64,000 nt of DNA, taken from Unio delphinus (Eukaryota; Mollusca; Bivalvia; Unionida; Unionidae). The stretch is taken from positions 3,897,501 to 3,961,500 of the forward strand of contig JAQISU010000132.1 in the NCBI GenBank assembly GCA_029339505.1, read 5' to 3'. A program made the translations under genes and the position numbers. Positions 54,546 through 64,000 of the stretch are shown here, piece by piece (the first letter of the stretch is position 1; each line of letters starts with the position of its first letter). The notes beneath the pieces were generated by a model, which had not been told where the DNA came from, did not search any database, and was given only the letters and a program-made list of their open reading frames with translations.

Positions 54546-57500
54546 ATTACAATGCTAATAGTATGGCAGGATTGTTCCCCTTGAAATTATTGCTTGGATC
54601 CAATCTGCTCTGTTTAATTTAACTCTCCAGTGAAAAATATTTTTAAAAAATACACCTATTTTAATATATTTAATGATTTTTTTTCTTTCTATTGAAGAAA
54701 TATTTGTATGCTCTCTGTTAATTTAGATTTCGTGTACTATTCTTAAAACACCATTTCTCTTGGATTGTTTACATTTTATCAGTTGTGAAACAGACCGATT
54801 AAGTTACTGACGGATGTACAACGTCATAACACTGCATACATTGAACTCCACTAAGAATCAAAGCCCGTGCCTTAAAAAAAAAAGATAACTAAATAAACAC
54901 TCCTGTTGAATTTTCATATTTGGTAAGAATAAATAAAGAAAGTTATGGGCTTATGCTTGTGTAAGGGAAACATAGTTAAGTAAAGAAAATGTGACTCCAT
55001 ACTCAAAACTAGACCATCTTGTTCCATCTTTAAATTTTAAATGAGAAACGACACACACGACCACATTCAAACCAATAAGATTTTATTTTTCATCTAATTT
55101 ATAACACATGTGCTCGAGGTGAGCTTGATGTGAAGAAAACAAAGCACATTAATCAAAAGGAAAAAAATCATAGAGAGTGACAAAAATACCTTAGATTACC
55201 ACTATGACCCATTTTGATATATGACCCTCTTTATCATACTAAATAAAAAGAGACGGAACGTAACTTCTAATAGTTGGTTACACCCATGACCCTCGATTTC
55301 CTTCTGCTATTTCCATCTTTAAAGGCACACGATCATTCTCTATGGCTTGTTTTACTCCCCAGATAGTGTTCTATCAATCGTGCCTTAGTTGACATTTCTA
55401 CGTTGTAAAAAACTGAAGTTACGCGTTCCGAAACGTGCCATTTTTGCAATTTTGAATCTTGGGACAAGTGCGTGCTCATGTGACAACCGGCGAAAAGAGC
55501 TACATGTACCATGTTTGAGACTCTACCATACATGAACTATTTAATTACAGAACAGTGGTAGATGCAAAGGTATGTTTTGACTTGCTATTAACTCGATTCA
55601 ACTTTAGGAATCCTGTTCCATGGAAGAATTTTACATTTTCTACTTTACTGAATCATAAACAATTGACTCAATTTTCAAAACAGTTAAAACTATGCGGCAC
55701 ACACGTCAACGCCGAAATATGATTGGCTTAAACGGTTATGCTTAAGTAACATCCATGCATGAGCTAAATATTTTCAGTCTATATCTATCATACAGCCTAA
55801 CATAAATGTCCCAATATAAAAAATGGGGGTGACAAGGGTCAGAGGAAACTCGGACTAAGGGTTTGGGTGGGCAGTGTCAAAGCACTTAACAATACAGTAT
55901 AAGGGAGAAGACTATTGCCAACCCCTCGTGTTATCAACTCTACTATCGTGTCGTAATTTCGTCTCTTAATCTAAATTATACCCTAGCCGTAATTAAAAAT
56001 AATATGTAAATTTTCAGAACATCAATAGGCGTCCTTCAATTCATGATATATTAACAAAAAAAAGTATTGGACACTGTCTGGCCAATTTCAAAGAACTTGA
56101 AAATACAAGGACGGAAGATGGAATGGAAGTTGCCACTAGGATTAAGATAGTCTTGAATTCATCCTTGACGGAAAGATAAGGATAGAAAAACCTGTATTTG
56201 GCAGCAAATATTATACATTATTAAACATTGTCGTGTTGTGCTGATCTCGTACCTGTTAAAATAAACACATGGACAGAATGCATCAGTCTGAATAGAGTCC
56301 AGATCTACTCATTATACGTACATCTGATAGACACCGACACACGGTCAATTATATTTGACCTACTGATTTACCAATTAAATTTCCCTTTTTATATTTATGA
56401 AAGGGAAAATCATAGATATTTGGTACCCATAATTATACGCTAATTAGCCTCTGTCTGTAGACAATTGTTATTGATATATAATCAATGAAACGTGACATTA
56501 CATGATTACATTCCGATTATTATTATGAGCCAGTTTTCACAACGACAACCAAAGTTGAAAGGAAGGGTATATAGCTTTCTATTATAGGGAGTATCTATTG
56601 ACCTTACGTCTGATATAGATTGCTAACGTAGCTTTAAAGTGACATAACAGTGTATCCACACTTATTCAGTTTATTTGTTGGTTAATGAGAATATATATTC
56701 AAAATACGAATGTAAAAAATACGAGTGAAAATTTTTAAGTAATAACTGCACGGGAGCCGATATAATATCGCATTTGCACCTTTTAACGATAATAACCGAA
56801 CGCAACTGCCGACCACTTGTGGTATTTAGTGGAAACAAAGAGTGACGTCACATTATGAACACTTGTTGTAAACAATGGCCGAGTCGGTTTCGTCACATTA
56901 TGAAAAAGTCTTTAGAAACTCAACACCAGTTTGTCTCGACATCCATGCTTTAATAGTTGTATACTACCAGTATACTACAACAATTTGGAGAACGTCCAGA
57001 CCAAGAAAATGAGTATGTAAAATGTCTGAGTATTTCATGTTCTTTTGTTTTCATGATCTATGCATGACAGCATAGTATTGGGATTATTAATACAGAAAAT
57101 AAATAAAACACTTTTTCCAGTCATTTTATGCCACTGTCATTGATTGAACCCCTCTTTTTAAGGCCTACACCGTCTAACCTTTATACCACAGTGATACTGA
57201 TAAGTCATGCCCCTCAACCCCCCCCCCCCCACATATATATGTTCAAATATTGTTTTATTTCAGTTTCTGTGTCAGAAAATAAAATGGTTATATATAAATG
57301 CACAGATTATTTCGGAATCATATAACTTTATTGGAATAAAAAATAACGATAAACCACACTGGACCAATAACAATATCTACTAAAACGTTTTATTTCCTAA
57401 TTTGATCTAATGCCCAAAGCATAATTTATCTCAACTTAGTTTTCAAATTATTATTTCAGAAAACATCTTTATACAGCATATAGATAATTTGTTCGGTGAT

Positions 57501-57557
57501 GTTGGCACTTCTTGGGCAAGGAAGTGAGGGTCATCATTCCATCATGTGCTGTTCAGA
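54543..57557. other. AT-rich non-coding stretch
   Basis: About 3 kb without recognisable repeats, domains or paired splice sites. A run of about 10 C lies at 57220. Minus-strand AATAAA motifs at about 57389-57394 and 57329-57334 may serve the candidate exon at 57558-57773. Confidence 0.45.
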
Positions 57558-57773
57558 TTATCCGCACTGCCTTTCCTGATCAAAACCTGAACTACACATG
57601 CTTTCATGAGGTTGACAGCGATTAAACCTTCTAAGAAGATTTTGAGTAGCAATATCCTTATCAGGCTTGTGATACAGACTACACATAGGTGGTGGTACAT
57701 CTAACCAAAATTTGACTCCTTCATCATTTACCTGTTCCATTTTGAATGCTGTTTTCATCAGACGTTCAATAAT
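57558..57773 (-). CDS. Candidate terminal exon, unidentified gene
   Basis: On the minus strand an acceptor (ctttaatttacag ending at 57774) precedes a 216 nt, phase 0 open stretch. It reads IIERLMKTAFKMEQVNDEGV, then KFWLDVPPPMCSLYHKPDKD, then a Cys-containing end and a TGA stop at 57560-57558. The composition (Trp, Pro-Pro-Pro, several Cys) is unlike chance AT-rich frames, and poly(A) signals follow about 165-230 bases downstream. No family is recognised. Upstream exons would have to lie at higher coordinates, but the segmental duplication begins only 390 bases away, so the gene may be truncated. Confidence 0.4.
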   Translation of the reverse strand: MIERLMKTAFKMEQVNDEGVKFWLDVPPPMCSLYHKPDKDIATQNLLRRFNRCQPHESMCSSGFDQERQCG

Positions 57774-58163
57774 CTGTAAATTAAAGAAAAATTGACATGC
57801 TTTGTATTGTACAAAACCAAAATCTGCAAGTTTGTGTTGAAGTTAATACATGAATTAAAAGTATTTGTCTTTACAATTGTTTGCATATTTTTATTATTTT
57901 ACCATAGGGCGAAATCTTGATCTTTAAAATTAAAGGAGTGTCAACTTTAACAAATATTTTGCCTTTACTGTTTGAATTTAATATATAAAAAAATAATATA
58001 GGTACTTACACTTGGTACAACAGTTTTTATATCTCTAAGTGTTATATTGTTTTCTGTTCATTAGGTACTAATGCATATTTTTACTATATATTGAGTCAAC
58101 TAGGATTTTCCTGACAGTGTATTCTCCATTTTTGAAAGCACTGTGTATGTGTATGTGTGTAGG
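57774..58163. other. AT-rich stretch between candidate exon and duplication
   Basis: No exon or repeat recognised. If the exon at 57558-57773 is real, this is intron. Confidence 0.4.
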
Positions 58164-58556
58164 TGTATGTATGTTTTCTCGGGAGGATTATTTGTGACAA
58201 ACAATATGTAATTATATTGTTAAATAATATCATTACGACCACATAATAATAAAGTCATTAGTGCCACGTAATAATAGTGTTGGGTTTTCGTATTTAATTA
58301 TTAAATTGTTCCTGCGTATGATTACCCTGCCCAGAGATAAAAGGTTGGACGTTCCTGTCATGACTCATGAGCGATTATTGCTTTTTCAATTCAATTTTTG
58401 TATTTTGGAATCCCGCATTAACAAGTGTGTGCATTGTATAATTTTAATTTTAATTATTTATTTTTATTTGTTGTGAATTTTGTTTATAAATAAAGAGATA
58501 TATGATTTTCTCAAACTCAACTCTTGCTGTAATCTATTTCAGAATCACAGGAAATC

Positions 58557-58985
58557 TGGTTATTCCTGATCCCGCGTGACTCCGAACACCTGTGTTAAGA
58601 AATAATTTAGCTTTGAAATCTGTGGCCGTGGAGGATGCCATCTTTTTAATATTGCTTCTTGGTTGATTTAGATGCCATATTCCGCTACTTAGTTTTGCCT
58701 CCTGTGTTGTATGAGGGAACAGTAATGTCGTTTTGACAAGCGACATTTAATTTAGTCTGGAGACTGATCATGCGATAATCCAATTATCCTAGTTTTGACA
58801 CCTAAAAAGCAACAACGAGTATGTATTTGCAATGGTATTTATCTGCAAAACAAAATCAATTAAATTCATCCGGCCAAACTCGTGTCATCATCCTTCGCGT
58901 GCGCGATTTGTTTTGTTAAATTTAGTAACAATTGCACCTGCTTCCCTGAGCGTGCCTGCATCACGTGACTTCTGACATTGTTGTT
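58557..58985 (+). repeat. Dispersed repeat D, copy 3
   Basis: The homologue of 39897-40325 within the right duplicate. Confidence 0.45.
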
Positions 58986-59216
58986 TGTCAAGTCCTGTAA
59001 AATTTCAATTTTACACATTTTACCGTTATTCACCTTCCAAGAAAATAGTGTAGAAGCTGATTTGAATGGACTGCCCAAACAACTGACATTGTGTTTCATA
59101 CCACTTCGCATAGTTATTACATCTAAATTTACGTAATTCTTAGATGTTTTATATACACAATTTATCACTGGCACATCTGTATGGAGTTAGCTAATTAATA
59201 CTAATTTATTATCAGT

Positions 59217-59325
<109 letters not shown>

Positions 59326-59833
59326 GGAACTGAATCTAATAATTGTTATTTCCACCCATAACACTGGCCTCAGAGTCGGGGTTTTACTGTTGTCTTCCCG
59401 ATATCACGGTACCAGTTGATTTTCCAAAGACCTCAATGATAATGTTTTGTGAAATAAATATACTTTCTATCATACTTCAGCATGCAGGTCACACAATGTC
59501 ACAGAGAACAATCTTCGATTGTCAATTTGACAAGGATAAATCCAAGTACGCCAGTGCATTTAAGAGAGATAACTCTGCTGGAACTAGACAGGGCTAAGAG
59601 TTATCTAGTCACAACAGACCCAGTTTCAACCAGGTGTAGCACATTTAAAAAAATGATAAAAAAAATAAATACAAAACATGATTTAGATATGAATTAACTT
59701 AATCTCACAAGTTGTCAAGAGATTTAGAACATAATGCACCAATCACAGCTAGTGTTGTTGTTTATTTCTGAATGCAAGCTTCTCTACACCGTAATCTCCG
59801 CCTACCTGGATTCTACAATTCGTACCTTTATAC

Positions 59834-59903
59834 CTTCTCCACCAAATATACTAGCCGCCATATATAGCTTGTCACGTGCCAAACATGGCGTTAAACCCCG
59901 ACG
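59834..59903 (+). mobile_element. SINE A tail fragment
   Basis: Homologue of 41203-41280. Confidence 0.6.
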
Positions 59904-60336
59904 ACTTTTTTTTTTAGACTACAGACCAGATTCCTTGAAAAATACCGTTGTCTTCATACTTTTCCGTTTTTATTTGTCAGTACATGTAACGCATTTACCA
60001 ACTTTATCTGCCCTTATTCTTCTTCATGATAATTACCTTTGTGGAACTCATCTACAAAAATATCATCTTGGTCCTCTTGATCTGCCAGTAAGTTTTAATT
60101 TTCTTTAAAAAAGTATCGTTAATGTACTTTTATCCTGGGATTCTTTTTCTTATTTTCTTTCTTTCGGGAAGTCAAATGTTATGTTTAACACATTACAATA
60201 AAAATGGTTGATGCAATATATTATCATTTGAATTCCACCATGTACAGTGTTCTTTGATACAATTAAATATCATTTGAATTCCAATATGTACATGTGATAT
60301 ACATGTGATAAATGGACACAACTACACGTGGGATTT

Positions 60337-60477
<141 letters not shown>

Positions 60478-60914
60478 TTAGTTGGATGGGTGAAAGCATA
60501 TGTGGATGAATAAATGCATGGATGGATATATAAAATACATATTATTAAGCGACATAAGTAAAAAAAATGTGCGTAAATAATATTAATATGCAAACGAGTG
60601 GACGCGTAGTAGATAAATGAATAACAGAATGAACAATACATGCGGGAATGGAAGGACAGAGTGAAAGAGCAATACACAAGAAAATCAATATAAAGCATAC
60701 TTATTTGTTAATGCATTTGTTTGCAGTTTAATAGTTATCAGCAAATATCTATTTTGTATACATGCTTAAAAATACTGGATACCTTATGCCACAGTACATG
60801 TCTTTTTATTGGTGGTATAATGTTTACTACGCAGGCAGGGTAGGATTTATATAGTTCACATATATTTTTTTCGACTTTAACTCGATCGGAGAATACTAAC
60901 ACTATAATTTCTCA

Positions 60915-61024
60915 GGGTTGGTAAGTATGGGTACGCAAGAAAACTTGCCAGTAGCTTCCCTTGGGTCGTTGGTTCTTCTCGGGGCTGTTATTCCTCTATC
61001 AGTTATGATGGCAACCATTTATGC
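60915..61024 (+). mobile_element. SINE A body fragment
   Basis: Homologue of 43953-44062. Confidence 0.55.
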
Positions 61025-62096
61025 GGATAAATGGTCTAAAACCCAAGAACTGATAATGAAACTATGTCTATGGTAAAAAGAAACTAATGGTAAATTAAGC
61101 ATTGCGCTCGCACAAACAGTCACACTGATTGCTTATACGGATTGTGTATATGGCAACAAGTCTACTGTTTTGGGGTGACGATCTAAATTAGTACTAGTCT
61201 CGCCATTCATCAAATGTGTGACAGACCCCCCCCCCCCTAAAACCCACTCGTCCCAAAATGAAAGGGTCCGGACGTATGGGTTAAGAATAACTGCTCTAAG
61301 GTTTATATACAATTGACCAAATAATAAAATGTTAAAATATTTGTAACCTAAACTGATTGAATGGGGAATACAACTGACTCGCTCCCAGGAGTTCCTTACA
61401 AATGACATTAAGACTATATGTAATGCGAATGAGGGTTTGGATGTGTGGGGTTCCAACCATGTAACAATCTAACATAAGGAAAAACATATTTCTCCCTCCT
61501 TAAGTATTTCCAATCCTTCTATCTTGTCCTATTATCGTCTCCTAATATGAAATGTATGCTACATGTACTGAAAAAATTAATTAATTTTCAGAAGATTTCA
61601 AGAGATATCTTCAAATTCATGACATTTTTTTTTAATTGGACACTTGTTAGACGATTTCGAAGATAGTGAACAAGCAGAGACAGAATAAATTGATACATTT
61701 TGAAAATCGATATGAAGGGATTTTGTAATTCGGCTGCTACAAGGCACTATATATGGATGACCAGTCATTAGGTGATAAAAATCACTTTAATAACTTGGGG
61801 ACAAGATTGTCTGCTTTATATATACAGTCAAAATAATTATAACTAGTACCAAAGACGTACTCTGTCCGCCATTATTTTTGACCATTTATTCAAAGTTGAT
61901 TCAATTGATCGGCTGGTGTCCTCTAACAATATCCCACACTGGTTGATCTACCCTTCGATTCCAGGGTTTTCTGAGATAATCGTACCCTTTCGTCTTCACT
62001 TACAAATCTGACTAGCTTTAAGTACATTTTGGACTTTTATGTAATTATTTGACAAACTGTGACAAAATTGTTACCAGCATGTCATTTTTTTGTTGT

Positions 62097-62123
62097 TGAT
62101 GATGATGATGTAGATGATTTTGC

Positions 62124-62208
<85 letters not shown>

Positions 62209-62226
62209 GATGAAGACAATGATGAT
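62097..62226. repeat. (GAT)n/(GTT)n microsatellite
   Basis: Homologue of 45184-45311, with a longer GTT part. Confidence 0.95.
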
Positions 62227-62331
62227 AACAGTTGTGAATTACAAATGTGCTGAAATAGGCGGTGAAATACCAATACTTTTCATCTAAAGGAAATTCAGGG
62301 GCGGGACGATGAGTTCGTACGTTACACTTAA

Positions 62332-62345
62332 CACACACGCGCACG

Positions 62346-62379
<34 letters not shown>
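62332..62379. repeat. (CA)n microsatellite
   Basis: CA run with early CG interruptions. The left copy is at 45409-45440. Confidence 0.9.
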
Positions 62380-62380
<1 letters not shown>

Positions 62381-63002
62381 CAAAATCAATTAATTTTTTC
62401 TGAATGCTGTTTTTAAATTAGAAACTAACACGGGCGTATGTATATGCTTGTGGTGGATTCATTGATTTCATTATGAAAAATACCCTGTCATATAATAACA
62501 TATATAATGTATTTAGATGTGCTAATAGAGAGGCTAAACATCAAAGAACAAATGGATTCTGAATATGATGTTTTATCAATAAAGTAGGATGAAATCTTTG
62601 ACATCGTGAGATCACCCTACCTGTAATATAAATTAACACAAAGAATGCAAGCACGACCGCACTCTTCTGTGGATATACATGTAATAACCTGACAGATATA
62701 ATCGAGCGTTATACTGGGCGGAAAAAAAAAACATATGACGATTATTTCCCTTGAGATTATTTCCCTTGTCCAATGATATACATTCATTCTAGGTACTAAT
62801 TTGATTAATATATGTAAGATTGTTAGGTTATACATAATTATACTAAACCATAATTGTAATTTTAGAAGTTCACATTAAAATCTTTTACGAATTTAATTAA
62901 ACTGGAATAATGTATATTATTAATCTATGTTATTTTGTGACCACTACATTATGTATAGTTTTTTGTTCTTTATAATATGTGAAAGGGATCCATGAATTTC
63001 AG

Positions 63003-63075
63003 ATATCGCTATACGCGATATGCCAATGGGATGTGAGAAAGTTTGCCACTTTTTGGAAGGTCATTTCGATGACCT
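63003..63075 (+). mobile_element. Paired hairpins within a SINE A-like fragment (right copy)
   Basis: Stems ATATCGC/GCGATAT at 63003-63021 and AGGTCAT-TTCG-ATGACCT at 63058-63075 are identical to those at 52155-52227. Confidence 0.5.
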
Positions 63076-63324
63076 CAAACAAAATACAATAAAATTAAAT
63101 ATTAATGTGTTATATAAGTCTGATTAAACATAGCAATTTGCTAGAAGTAGAATGCTCGAGACGAAACAATAACTTACTGTTCAATGGAAGTGCACGATTA
63201 AATAGCAGTGCTTGGATATCGTTTGAGACCAATATGGAAAGGAACGAAGGAAAAAACCCTTATACTTAGATCAGCAACCTCATGCCATAAACATGACCGT
63301 ATTTCTGGAAGAATACAATCCATT

Positions 63325-63470
63325 AGGATTGGGGAGAGCGATCACGGGCCCTGGGGTAAGAAACACCCGGGTCACTTATAGTTTTTGTTCAAACCAAAAT
63401 TTACTTTCATAGCCTTAAAATGCGTTGCACGGGCCTGGGCCCCGGTTGCCTCACCCCTTTGTCGGCCCTG
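63325..63470. mobile_element. hAT-type MITE 3 (right duplicate), left end clipped
   Basis: Homologue of 52767-52913. A deletion removed its left target duplication and first bases. The right end and the flanking attattgg (63471-63478) remain. Confidence 0.85.
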
Positions 63471-63866
63471 ATTATTGGCATTTTGATACAATCGGAAGCT
63501 TTCAGATGAGACTGTCCATTTCAATTTCAGTATTAAAAAAAAATGTTGTCCAATTGCTGCAACGTCAGTTATAATATTTTTAAAAGAAATTCAACAAATA
63601 AATATGAGGAACTCATGTGTATCTCTGTTCAAAGATATATAAAAACCAGAAATTACAGGATTATTGAGCGTTTCAAAGACAGTAAAGCTAATCACAGATT
63701 ATATTTGTACAGAATTTTTAGTGAAAGTAATAAGATTGAAATGTTTTCGAAATTGTATTTAAAAGTAATTTTTCATTATATTGAAAGTTTTCTACTAAAA
63801 TAAATTGAGATTAATTTGATATATTTCCATATCACAACTATATATTATTAAGATTAGCACCGGAGC

Positions 63867-63876
<10 letters not shown>

Positions 63877-63923
<47 letters not shown>
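63877..63923. repeat. (TA)n microsatellite
   Basis: TA run that marks the right limit of the segmental duplication. Confidence 0.95.
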
Positions 63924-63929
<6 letters not shown>

Positions 63930-64000
63930 TATGAATAAATAGAGATAAACAGTTTTATTTTTATATATATATTACATTAATAAATTCTAACAAATCTCCT

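Overview
This is an AT-rich, repeat-dense animal nuclear region with no bacterial architecture (no operons, no dense coding). Spliceosomal introns, tRNA-derived SINEs, non-LTR retrotransposons, hAT-type MITEs and very many micro- and minisatellites point to an invertebrate metazoan. The overall style fits a lophotrochozoan, most likely a mollusc, but the phylum is an inference.

The only gene I can name with confidence is a Hey-type bHLH-Orange transcriptional repressor on the minus strand (exons between 35131 and 29282). It has five coding exons whose phases all join, giving a 307-residue protein: basic region with the Hey-specific glycine, helix-loop-helix, Orange domain, Ser/Pro-rich tail, and a strongly altered C-terminal YRPW position (NRPL). 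Downstream of it on the same strand lie two unidentified exon candidates (28739-28598 and 26677-26542) with compatible phases. A third unidentified terminal-exon candidate is at 57773-57558. No other convincing host genes are visible.

Layout: 1-2.9 kb, SINE and hAT-type MITE remnants; 3-8.4 kb, SINEs and three minisatellites (23, 46 and 27 bp units); 10-15.1 kb, SINE pieces and large minisatellites (33, 35 and 34 bp units, the last about 1.7 kb); 16-19 kb, a foldback-like inverted-repeat element with a nested hAT MITE, then a LINE tail interrupted by a SINE; 20-26.5 kb, SINE and 16-47 bp tandem arrays; 26.5-35.1 kb, the candidate exons and Hey; 36.8-39.5 kb, microsatellites and a LINE 3' end.

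The right third is dominated by a segmental duplication: 39516-53352 is homologous to 58164-63872 in direct orientation. The left copy carries a roughly 6.1 kb insertion absent from the right copy. That insertion is a damaged endonuclease-bearing LINE (family B) into which a second, 5'-truncated LINE (family A) jumped. The family A insertion kept an open 844-codon reverse transcriptase frame, has a poly(A) tail, and is flanked by an exceptionally long 227 bp target-site duplication (one mismatch). The rest of the window is AT-rich sequence in which I see nothing codable.
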